A DNA stretch of 12,410 bases from a bacterium. Lineage in GTDB: Bacteria > Verrucomicrobiota > Verrucomicrobiae > Opitutales > Opitutaceae. The translations under genes and the position numbers were made by a program. Shown in pieces: positions 1 through 7,286 of the stretch (position 1 is the stretch's first letter; each line of letters opens with the position of its first letter). The stretch is from positions 1 to 12,410 of the forward strand of contig JAJXYI010000002.1 of the NCBI GenBank assembly GCA_021780625.1. Reading direction: 5' to 3'. Below the pieces are notes generated by a model. That model was not told where the DNA came from. It saw nothing but the letters and a program-made list of their open reading frames with translations, and ran no database searches.

Positions 1-95
1 GAATCCGTGCTGAGCCCGGCGTGCACGCACAGCGGCTGTGCGAGAAGGAGCGCCATAAAGATGGGGAGAAGGAGGCGGTGGCTTGCGTGCGCCAT
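1..95 (-). CDS. N-terminal fragment of an exported protein of unknown function (cut by window edge)
   Basis: Reading the minus strand from the ATG at 95-93 gives 31 open codons that run off the window start. The peptide has a short polar start with His and Arg (MAHASHR), a hydrophobic core at about residues 8-20 (LLLPIFMALLLAQ) and a likely signal peptidase I site after VHA (about residue 26). This is a typical Sec signal peptide. No lipobox is seen, because the Cys in PLCVHA is preceded by Pro-Leu. The mature part is too short to name. A second in-frame ATG (56-54, inside the hydrophobic core) would destroy the signal, so the first ATG is chosen. A promoter-like element sits just upstream (107-135). 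The gene lies downstream of the membrane hybrid kinase in the same direction but seems to have its own promoter. Confidence 0.6.
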   Translation of the reverse strand, partial: MAHASHRLLLPIFMALLLAQPLCVHAGLSTD

Positions 96-106
96 GGGCT
101 GAGAAG

Positions 107-135
107 ACTAAACTGACGCCGGAGGGCCGGGTCAA
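107..135 (-). promoter_or_regulatory. Candidate sigma70-type promoter for the exported-protein gene
   Basis: On the minus strand TTGACC (135-130) and TTTAGT (112-107) are separated by exactly 17 bases. They match the -35 consensus at five of six positions and the -10 consensus at four of six. The -10 ends only 11 bases before the ATG at 95, so the predicted transcript would have a leader of only a few bases. This agrees with the lack of a Shine-Dalgarno sequence. Found by eye, with no experimental support. Confidence 0.45.
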
Positions 136-221
136 GTGACGCCCATGCAAAGTCAATTGCCGCCCGACATCACGCCATACGGTAGCACTTGAGTTTCAAG
201 AACACGCAAACGAGCAGGACC

Positions 222-3191
222 TCAGCCTACCGCATCCCGATCCGCCTTGGCGAGCACATCGGCCACGACCCGCATCACCTGCTGGACATCAAAGGGCTTC
301 ACCACTCGCGCGCAAAAGCCGTAGTCCCGGAAGTTGGCCACCACCGGATCGCTCGAATAACCGCTGGCCACGATGGCCCTCACGTCCGGATCGAACTTCC
401 GGATCTCCGCAAGCGCCTGGGCGCCGCCAAGATCGCCAGGGACCGTGAGGTCCATCATGAGCGCATCGGGCGGAGAACCCCGTTCCCATTGTTCACGGTA
501 GGCGTCGAGGGCCTCGCGACCGTTCGAGGTCGACACGACCTCCAACCCCGCCCTGCGCAGCACATGCCCGAGGAGGACCCGGATCGGCTCCTCATCGTCC
601 ATGATGAGAATGCGGCCGCCAAGCTGGGTTGCGGGAGCGCTTAGCACCGTGCCCGTCTCCACGCGCTCGCCGCGCAGCGCGGGCAGGCGGATGACGAACC
701 GGGCCCCGCGGCCGGGTTCCGACTCCACGTCGATGCAGCCCTTGTGGCGCCGGACAATCGAATAGACCGTGGCCAGTCCCAGTCCGCTGCCGGTTTCCTT
801 GGTCGTGAAATACGGCTCGAAGACGCGCGAGAGAGCCTCGGTCGGAATGCCCGAACCCGTATCCTCGATCGAGATACGAACGTAGTCGCCGGCAACGACC
901 GGCAAGGCCGAGCCCAGCGGCACCAGTTCATTTGACGCGGAGAGCTTCACCACGCCTCCGCCCGGCATCGCCTGGACCGCGTTGATGACCAGGTTCTGGA
1001 TGATCTGAGCGAGCTGGCCACGGTCCGCATTCGCAGGCCAAAGACCCTCCGGAAAATCGAATTCGCAGCGCACCCGCGAACCGCGAACCGCAAATTCGGC
1101 CACTTCCGTCGCCACATCCGCGAGTTCGACGGCCGCCCGCACGGGCTCCCCGCCCTTTGCAAAGGTGAGCAGCTGCTGCGTGAGGCCCCGGGCACGATCG
1201 GCGGCGCGGTGCGCCTCCTGTATGAACAGGTGCGCCGGCGATTCCGCGGGCACTTCCGAGCGCGCCAGGCCCAGGTTGCCCATCACGGCGGTCAGGATAT
1301 TGTTGAAGTCGTGCGCGATGCCCCCCGCGAGCAGGCCCACCGACTCGAGCTTCGACGCACGCTGGAGCTGGTTCTCGAGACGACGACGGTCGGTGACGTC
1401 GCGAATCACGACCACGGCGCCAAGAACGACGCTCTGGGGATCGCGCAGCGGGACGACGCACCCCTCGACGTCGACCACCCTGCGCCGGTCCAATCGGATC
1501 GCCGCGCCCACCGGAAGATCAACCGCCTCGCCGTCCCTGAGCACAGGCCGCACGGGCCAGTCGAGGTCGCTTCCCGTGGTGGCATCCACCAGGCAACACA
1601 GGTCGCTCACCAGCCGCCCATGCAAATCGTCGGACGAGACAGACAGGAGGATCTCGGCCGCACGATTCACATAAAGCACGGTGCCGTCGAGGCCGAGAGT
1701 AATGACCCCTTCCTCCATCGCGCGAAGCGTCACCGCAAGCCGCTCCTTCTCCGCCGCCAGCTCCCGCTCCGCGGTGCGCCGCGCAGTGATGTCCGTAACG
1801 ACGCCCACCGCCTGCCAGGCGTTCGGACCCGCTGGCTTCACCGCGACCTGCTCGTGAAGCCAGTGCACGCCCGCCTGCGAGAAAAAACAGAATTCCTGCT
1901 CGTATCCGGGCGCGCCGGTCAGGAACGCCGCCGAACTGCGTTCGTTAAGCGAGGCCATGTCGGGCACGTTCTGCTCGCTCCACAGGATGTTGCCCTTTGA
2001 CGCGGGGTCGTAGCCGAAGAGCTTGCGGTACAGCAGGGAATCCGGGATGGCCAGCCGCCAGGTGAACGCCCCGGTGGACTCGAGCGTGACGTCTGCAAGC
2101 CAGAGCATGCAGTCAACGCCCATCAGGATCCGGTTCAGTCGTTCCTCGGTCTCCCGTCGGGCCTGGTCCGCACGGTACCTCGAGGAGACGTCCATCATCA
2201 CGCCGGCCAGATGCCAGCGACCCGGCCCCAGGCTCGAGATGGACACCTTCTCATGGATCCAGAACACCTCCCCATTCGACTCGCGGATGAGCTTGAACTC
2301 CTGGTCGTATCCGGGCGCTCCCGACAACATCGAGCCCTGGCTGCGGCGGTTGTTCTCAGCCAGCGACGGCACCTGGAACCCCGCGTAGATTCGCCTGGGA
2401 TCGGCCAGTCCGGTCTCTCCGAAGATCCTGCGGCGAAGGCCCGAGGGGGGAAGGTCGAAGCTCCAGTTCCACACGCCGTCCAGGTGCGAGACATCGGCCT
2501 GCCACAGCAGGCAGTCTGTCTGCTCAAGGATCCGCTGCAGCTGTTCGGCGCTCTTGCGTCCGGCGTCCTCGAGGCGGTGCCGCTCGGTGATGTCGGTGAC
2601 CACTCCGAGCAGCCGCCACTTCCGATCCCCCCGGCGATGGATGGCCGCCTGCTCGAGCAGCCAGGCGGGCCCGCCGTCGGCGATAAATCGAAATTCGTGG
2701 CGGTAGCCGGAATGCCCCGCCTCGATCGCCCCGGCGACCACGCGCTCCATCGCGGCGTGATCCGGCACCCGGTCGGGATTCCAGAGTCTTGCCGCGCCGA
2801 AAGCATCGCCGATGCCGAGCAGCCGCCCGGCCTGGGAGATGCGACGCGAGGTCACCTGCCAGCGCAGTTGTCCGTCGGATGCCCGCGCCACGTCGGCGGA
2901 CCACACCAGCACGCTCGCGCCCTCGAGCACCTCGTCGGTCATCGCCGCCTCCTCCAGGCGCCGCCTCGCACCGTTCAGCTCTGCTCTCGCCCGGCGCCAC
3001 AGCACGCCGACCGCGAGTGCCGCCGCCGCGAGGGCAAACACTCCGAGATCCAGCGAAGGCCCTGCGCCCGCAGGTGGTTTTCCGACAGCTCCATACGCGC
3101 AGACGCCCGCGACCGCGGCGGCAAATCCAGCCAGCCGCGCGGTCCCGAGACATCGGCGCCGCAGGCCGGCAGGAAGACGAGGAGCGTCCAT
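222..3191 (-). CDS. Membrane-anchored hybrid sensor histidine kinase with four PAS-like modules and a C-terminal receiver
   Basis: 989 residues. Two hydrophobic segments (about 19-37 and 48-64) anchor the N-terminus. Three similar, divergent PAS/PAC modules follow (about 88-207, 222-340, 356-472), sharing LWxADV, a Y-x-x-EF motif, a WL/WI-x-E motif and a C-terminal G-V-x-x-D-(I/V). A canonical PAS occupies about 483-603. The kinase core has an H-box with His627 (GGIAHDFNN), an N-box around Asn733/Asn737, the G1 box DTGSGIP (777-783) and a GSGLGL G2 motif (800-805). A receiver occupies about 859-980, with acidic residues Asp865/Asp866, phospho-acceptor Asp914, Ser943 and Lys965. All catalytic positions look intact, so autophosphorylation and relay to the receiver are expected. 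There is no HPt or DNA-binding output domain, so a partner must lie elsewhere. The ligand is unknown. The ATG at 3191 directly precedes the membrane segments; no good Shine-Dalgarno site is seen. It lies 130 bases downstream of the EamA permease. Confidence 0.93.
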   Translation of the reverse strand: MDAPRLPAGLRRRCLGTARLAGFAAAVAGVCAYGAVGKPPAGAGPSLDLGVFALAAAALAVGVLWRRARAELNGARRRLEEAAMTDEVLEGASVLVWSADVARASDGQLRWQVTSRRISQAGRLLGIGDAFGAARLWNPDRVPDHAAMERVVAGAIEAGHSGYRHEFRFIADGGPAWLLEQAAIHRRGDRKWRLLGVVTDITERHRLEDAGRKSAEQLQRILEQTDCLLWQADVSHLDGVWNWSFDLPPSGLRRRIFGETGLADPRRIYAGFQVPSLAENNRRSQGSMLSGAPGYDQEFKLIRESNGEVFWIHEKVSISSLGPGRWHLAGVMMDVSSRYRADQARRETEERLNRILMGVDCMLWLADVTLESTGAFTWRLAIPDSLLYRKLFGYDPASKGNILWSEQNVPDMASLNERSSAAFLTGAPGYEQEFCFFSQAGVHWLHEQVAVKPAGPNAWQAVGVVTDITARRTAERELAAEKERLAVTLRAMEEGVITLGLDGTVLYVNRAAEILLSVSSDDLHGRLVSDLCCLVDATTGSDLDWPVRPVLRDGEAVDLPVGAAIRLDRRRVVDVEGCVVPLRDPQSVVLGAVVVIRDVTDRRRLENQLQRASKLESVGLLAGGIAHDFNNILTAVMGNLGLARSEVPAESPAHLFIQEAHRAADRARGLTQQLLTFAKGGEPVRAAVELADVATEVAEFAVRGSRVRCEFDFPEGLWPANADRGQLAQIIQNLVINAVQAMPGGGVVKLSASNELVPLGSALPVVAGDYVRISIEDTGSGIPTEALSRVFEPYFTTKETGSGLGLATVYSIVRRHKGCIDVESEPGRGARFVIRLPALRGERVETGTVLSAPATQLGGRILIMDDEEPIRVLLGHVLRRAGLEVVSTSNGREALDAYREQWERGSPPDALMMDLTVPGDLGGAQALAEIRKFDPDVRAIVASGYSSDPVVANFRDYGFCARVVKPFDVQQVMRVVADVLAKADRDAVG

Positions 3192-3259
3192 GACAACGTT
3201 GATTTTTAGGTTCCCTCCGGCATCTGGACCGGCGCGGGATCAGGCGGGACCGTAGCCGC

Positions 3260-3276
3260 TGCCGGCCGGACCGGCA
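3260..3276 (-). other. Short GC-rich hairpin between the permease and the membrane kinase
   Basis: tgccgg (3260-3265) and ccggca (3271-3276) form a perfect 6-bp inverted repeat around a 5-base loop. It lies 45 bases past the permease stop in the 130-base gap before the kinase start. No T-run follows on the minus strand, so it is not a standard intrinsic terminator. It may simply reflect high GC. The rest of the gap shows no clear promoter, only an AT-rich patch (3201-3208) close to the kinase start. Confidence 0.2.
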
Positions 3277-3321
3277 AACCCCTAACCGGCGGTAGAAACA
3301 CCTGCGTCCAAGCGGGGAACT

Positions 3322-4194
3322 CTACGGACCCACCGTGCGTATCGGGTCGCCCGACACACGCAGCCGAAGCGAATACACGCCCCGAAGGGTCACAGCCCCG
3401 AGCACAAGCACGCCCCCGACCAGGGCCCACGGCGACGGCCGTTCGCCCCGCACCAGAAACACCCAGACCGGGTTGAGCAGCGGCTCGATCACCGGGATGA
3501 GGACCGCCTCAAGCGCGGTGACATGCCGGATCGCCCGCGAGTACAGCCAGTAGGAGCAGCCCAGCTGCACGACGCCCAGCAGCCCCAGCGCCCCCAGGCC
3601 CACGGGCGAGGGCAGCGGTGACGACAGCATCCAGGGAATTCCAATCAGGAACGTGAGCCCGTTGCCCAGGATGATCGATTCGACCGGAGACCCGTCCTTC
3701 TGCCTCCGAAGCAGCATGGTCATCGCCGCAAACGCCACGCCGCTCGCAAGCGCCACCAGGATGCCCAGCGTATTCGTCCACTGGAGACCGCCGTCCGCGA
3801 AGAACAGGGTCATCCCCCCCAGGACGACCCCGATCGTGAGCCAGTCCGCCCGCGTCGCGCGCTCGCCCAGGAACCAGGATCCGAAGAGCGCGATCCACAC
3901 CGGCGCGGTGTACTGCAGAAGGATCGCGTTCGCCGCGGTGGTCAGCTTGGTCGCCGCCACAAACGTCGCCGTGCACGCCGCATAGGCGACGGCCGCCCCC
4001 ACCTGAATGGGCGAGAAGGTGAAGCGCAGGTTTCGATTCGTCAGCAGGAGAAACACGGCCGCGATCACACCGCGACCGCCCGCGACGGCCAGCGGCGGCC
4101 AGTCGACGGTCTTGATCAGCAGCCCTCCGAGACTCCACAGGAATGCGGCCGCGATCAGCTGGAGCACGGCGCGGCCGTGGGCCTGCCCTCTCAT
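3322..4194 (-). CDS. EamA/DMT-family permease (10 predicted membrane helices)
   Basis: 290 residues from the ATG at 4194. The frame also opens at a TTG at 4200, but a GGGAGG sequence lies 8 bases before the ATG and only 2 before the TTG, so the ATG is preferred. The protein is almost wholly hydrophobic and shows the two-fold EamA repeat. Repeat one ends with the family signature around YTAPVWIAL...LGER (about residues 95-112). Repeat two ends with EAVLIPVIEPLLNPVWVFL and a second RGER (about 229-252). Family members sit in the inner membrane and move small metabolites, often exporting amino acids or related compounds. The substrate cannot be read from sequence. It lies between two hybrid kinases in the same direction. 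A terminator-like hairpin separates it from the upstream kinase, so co-transcription with that gene is doubtful, while read-through into the downstream kinase is possible. Confidence 0.9.
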   Translation of the reverse strand: MRGQAHGRAVLQLIAAAFLWSLGGLLIKTVDWPPLAVAGGRGVIAAVFLLLTNRNLRFTFSPIQVGAAVAYAACTATFVAATKLTTAANAILLQYTAPVWIALFGSWFLGERATRADWLTIGVVLGGMTLFFADGGLQWTNTLGILVALASGVAFAAMTMLLRRQKDGSPVESIILGNGLTFLIGIPWMLSSPLPSPVGLGALGLLGVVQLGCSYWLYSRAIRHVTALEAVLIPVIEPLLNPVWVFLVRGERPSPWALVGGVLVLGAVTLRGVYSLRLRVSGDPIRTVGP

Positions 4195-4289
4195 TGGCAA
4201 ACCCTCCCGTCCACTGACTCAGGGCCTTCGAGCCCGACACAAGGGTGCATCCTCCACCCCATGACCGCGCACTGCGGGTTTGGCACGCG

Positions 4290-4311
4290 AAAACGGAGCC
4301 GACTCCGGCTC
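4290..4311 (-). terminator. Candidate intrinsic terminator overlapping the stop codon of the soluble hybrid kinase
   Basis: On the minus strand GAGCCG (4311-4306), loop GAGT and CGGCTC (4301-4296) form a perfect 6-bp stem. It is followed after two bases by TTTT (4293-4290). The stem starts on the last base of the kinase TAG stop codon. The stem is GC-rich with a tetraloop, but the T-run is short, so termination may be partial. Confidence 0.5.
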
Positions 4312-7178
4312 TACGCGGAACGCACTCCCTCCTCGCGCCCCTGGGCTACACGCAAGGTCCAGTGCTCGAGCTTGGCCCTCAGTTCCTCGGGATGGATCGG
4401 TTTGCTCAGATAGTCGTCCATGCCCGCGGCGAGGCAGCGCTCGCGATCGCCCGGGAGGGCGTTGGCCGTCAGCGCGATGATGATCGGCTGCCGGTCGCGC
4501 GCAACACGCCGGCGGATCTCCTGCGTCGCCACCAGGCCGTCCATCTCCGGCATCTGCATGTCCATCAAAACCATCTTGAAATCCCGGCGCTGGACCGCCT
4601 CGACGGCCTCCACCCCGTTGACCGCCAGCGTCACCCGCCAGCCCATGCGCTTGAGCATCGTCATGGCCACCCGCTGATTCACCGCATTGTCCTCGGCCAG
4701 CAGAACCTCCGGCTGTTCTCCGCCGGGAATCCCCTTTTCGGGAACCTGAGGCGGACTTGGCTTGGGGTCCGCGGCGGGCTGCCCCGCCGAGGCCCGGGCG
4801 ATAACCCGTTCGAGCGATTCCAAGAGCAACCGAGGCTTGAGCGGCTTGGAAACACTGGCGTCCGGGTCCAGCTGCGACATCGCCGCCATGCGTTCACCGA
4901 GCGGACTGATCACCACCAGCGGAATGCGTCTGTGCTTGGTTTTCTGCGCCAGCGCGCCGTGGTCCACCACCGCCGAGTCCACGACGACTGCGTCGAGCCG
5001 GCCTGCGGACTGCACGGCAGACACGGCGTCGATCGCCGACTCCGCAACCTTCACGTCCGCGCCCCAATTTTCGAGATGCGCGCGCAGCAGGCGCCTGCCG
5101 TTGCCCGGAGGAAGCATCAGGACCACCCGGCGGCCGGCGAGCGGCTTGGCCTGTGCACTCGGCTCGCCCACAGCCTCCGCCATGCACGGCAGGACAAAGG
5201 TGAAGGTGGAGCCGATGCCCTGCATGCTCTCGGCCCAGATCCGCCCGTCCATGAATTCGACCAGGCGCCGGCATATGGCCAGCCCCAGGCCCGTGCCGCC
5301 GAATTGTCGGGTCGTCGACGAGTCGACCTGGCTGAACGATTTGAAAAGCCGATCCATGCGATCGGGCGGAATTCCTATGCCCGTATCGCGCACCGAAAAC
5401 TCGACTTCCACTTGCGAGATGCCCGAGGGATCCGCCTCCTCCGTGTCCGGCGCGACCTCCGGATGCAGCGGGCGCACTACGACCTCGACCTCGCCGCTCT
5501 GAGTGAACTTCACGGCGTTGGCGAGCAGGTTCACGAGAATCTGACGCAGCCGCGTCACGTCTCCGATGACGATCCCCGGCACGCTCGGATCGATCCAGCA
5601 ATGCAGGTCGAGCTTCTTGTCGGCCGCGGTCGGCGCAACGATCTCGACGGCCGACTCGATGCACTCGGCGAGCGCAAAGGGCTGGCTCTCCAGCTCGATC
5701 CGGCCCGACTCGATCTTCGAGAAATCGAGAATCTGGTTGATGATCTGGAGCAGCGATTCGCTGGCCGTCCGGATCGTGCTCGCGCAATCGCGCTGCTCGG
5801 GGTTGAGGCTGGAATCGAGCAGCAGGCTGGCCATGCCGATGACCGCATTGAGCGGCGTCCGGATCTCATGGCTCATGTTCGCGAGGAAATCGCTCTTGGC
5901 CCTGGCCGCGTCGAGGGCCTCGTCCTTCGCCTGGAGAATCTCCGTTTCCCAACGCTTGCGCTCCGAGATGTCCTGGAAGGTCCCGAAGATGCGCACCGGG
6001 CGTCCCGCAAACAGGTCGACCTTCCCGATCGCACGCACCCACAATCGTTTCCCCGAAACCGTGTCGATCTGCAGTTCGTAATCCCAGCCCTGCCCGTGGT
6101 TGATCGAGCGCTCAACCGACTCCCGGATGATCTGACGGTGCTCCGGCACATAGAATCCGATCGCCATGTCGACGTCGACCGGCACGTCAGTCGCCAGGCC
6201 GTGAATGGAATAGGTCTCCTTGGACCAGGTCAGTTTGCGGCTCTCGATGTGGTACTCCCAGCTTCCGATGCGCGCCAGGTGCTGCGCCTCGTTGAGCTGC
6301 GCCTCCGACGCCCGGAGGCGCTGCTGGGCGAGATATTTCTCCGTGATGACCTCGGAGAAGATCGTGATGCCGCCGATGTCGCCATCCACCCGATACCACG
6401 GATGACATTCCCAGCGGATCCACTCCTCCTTGCCATCGGGCCGCATGAAGCGGTCCTCGTCGCGTCGCTCGATCGCGCCGCCCAGGCAGCGCAGGTAGGC
6501 ATCGCGCCAGTGACGGGGAATATTCGGAAACATTTCCAGGTGCGAACGTCCGCGCAGGTCCTGGTCGGGGAGCCCGTAGTCGGTGATCCATCGATGCGAG
6601 GCCGCCACGTAGCACAACTCGCTGTCGAGCAGGGCGACGGCGGCCGGCGTGTGGTGGATGAACTCCTCGAGCTGGCGCTGCTTGGCCAGGAAGGCCTCCG
6701 TGGTCCGCTTCCGGGCCGAAATATTGGTCACCGAGGCGAGCGTGCACTCGAACGGCGCCTGGAACGTGCGCAGTTCGCTGAGCGACACCATCGCCGGGAA
6801 TGGCGTGCCGTCCTTCCGGCGCAGGGTCCACTCTCGCGAACGTCCGTAATGCCGCGCCGTCTGCGCGTGCAGGACCAGCGCATCGGAGGGCGACACGGAA
6901 CGTTGAAGCGCGATCGTTACATCCGAGGCCAGCGCCGCCAGCTCGGCCGCATCGAACAGGGTCGACGCATGGAGTCGTCCCACCACCTCGGACGCCCGGT
7001 AGCCGAAAAGTCGCTCTGCCGCCCGATTCATCAGGAGCACGACCCCGTCGACATTCCACGCCAGAAGCGCCACCGACGCCTGCTCGAATGCCGCCCGCAT
7101 CAACGGGGCCCCACTGTCCAAAGAGGTGGGCGCCCCCGGCACTGCTGGGGCCGCGGGTGGGGTCGGGCGTAAATCCAT
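4311..7178 (-). CDS. Soluble hybrid histidine kinase: three PAS-like modules, kinase core, degenerate receiver, intact receiver
   Basis: 955 residues from the ATG at 7178. The frame stays open upstream, but that extension is Arg/Gly-rich, unlike a sensor, and overlaps the divergent gene. No membrane segments are seen, so it is probably cytoplasmic. PAS-like modules lie at about 27-157, 168-283 and 300-408. A coiled linker leads to the HisKA domain with His437 (SHEIRTPLN). The ATPase domain has Asn550/Asn554, DTGIGIP (598-604) and GGTGLGL (627-633). A receiver-like domain (about 682-793) keeps Asp734 but has Pro-Pro where the acidic pocket should be, so it is probably not phosphorylated normally. 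The final receiver (about 824-940) is complete, with Glu829/Asp830, Asp873, Thr904 and Lys926. There is no HPt domain, so an external HPt protein is expected, as for BarA/ArcB-like phosphorelays. It is divergent from the heparinase-like gene, which may be a target (inference). Confidence 0.93.
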   Translation of the reverse strand: MDLRPTPPAAPAVPGAPTSLDSGAPLMRAAFEQASVALLAWNVDGVVLLMNRAAERLFGYRASEVVGRLHASTLFDAAELAALASDVTIALQRSVSPSDALVLHAQTARHYGRSREWTLRRKDGTPFPAMVSLSELRTFQAPFECTLASVTNISARKRTTEAFLAKQRQLEEFIHHTPAAVALLDSELCYVAASHRWITDYGLPDQDLRGRSHLEMFPNIPRHWRDAYLRCLGGAIERRDEDRFMRPDGKEEWIRWECHPWYRVDGDIGGITIFSEVITEKYLAQQRLRASEAQLNEAQHLARIGSWEYHIESRKLTWSKETYSIHGLATDVPVDVDMAIGFYVPEHRQIIRESVERSINHGQGWDYELQIDTVSGKRLWVRAIGKVDLFAGRPVRIFGTFQDISERKRWETEILQAKDEALDAARAKSDFLANMSHEIRTPLNAVIGMASLLLDSSLNPEQRDCASTIRTASESLLQIINQILDFSKIESGRIELESQPFALAECIESAVEIVAPTAADKKLDLHCWIDPSVPGIVIGDVTRLRQILVNLLANAVKFTQSGEVEVVVRPLHPEVAPDTEEADPSGISQVEVEFSVRDTGIGIPPDRMDRLFKSFSQVDSSTTRQFGGTGLGLAICRRLVEFMDGRIWAESMQGIGSTFTFVLPCMAEAVGEPSAQAKPLAGRRVVLMLPPGNGRRLLRAHLENWGADVKVAESAIDAVSAVQSAGRLDAVVVDSAVVDHGALAQKTKHRRIPLVVISPLGERMAAMSQLDPDASVSKPLKPRLLLESLERVIARASAGQPAADPKPSPPQVPEKGIPGGEQPEVLLAEDNAVNQRVAMTMLKRMGWRVTLAVNGVEAVEAVQRRDFKMVLMDMQMPEMDGLVATQEIRRRVARDRQPIIIALTANALPGDRERCLAAGMDDYLSKPIHPEELRAKLEHWTLRVAQGREEGVRSA

Positions 7179-7187
7179 GCTCCGCTC

Positions 7188-7216
7188 AATATCGACCGCG
7201 CCACGCTGCGCTTCAA
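7188..7216 (-). promoter_or_regulatory. Candidate sigma70-type promoter for the soluble hybrid kinase
   Basis: On the minus strand TTGAAG (7216-7211) and GATATT (7193-7188) are 17 bases apart. Each matches the consensus at four of six positions. The -10 ends 9 bases before the ATG at 7178, so the predicted mRNA would be nearly leaderless. A GAGCGGAG stretch between the -10 and the ATG could instead act as a ribosome binding site if transcription starts further upstream. Confidence 0.3.
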
Positions 7217-7220
7217 TCCC

Positions 7221-7238
7221 GGTTTTGGCGAAAAAACC
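7221..7238. promoter_or_regulatory. Short inverted repeat in the divergent kinase/heparinase promoter region
   Basis: GGTTTT (7221-7226) and AAAACC (7233-7238) form a 6-bp inverted repeat with a 6-base centre, in the 108-base gap between divergent start codons. It lies just upstream of the candidate -35 of the kinase gene, a plausible operator position. It is the most AT-rich patch of the gap. Short enough to be chance. Confidence 0.2.
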
Positions 7239-7286
7239 CGTAGGATTTCCGCGTCGCCCGCGCTCGACGCAGGAACAAAAACCGCG

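Noticed and set aside
188..200. Hairpin cttga-gtt-tcaag downstream of the membrane kinase stop as a terminator
   Set aside because: Only a 5-bp AT-rich stem with a 3-base loop and no T-run on the minus strand.
4245..7172. A 975-codon open frame on the plus strand antisense to the soluble hybrid kinase
   Set aside because: Its product is Arg/His-rich with no recognisable domain, whereas the minus strand encodes a complete kinase with all catalytic motifs. Long antisense frames are expected in very GC-rich coding DNA.
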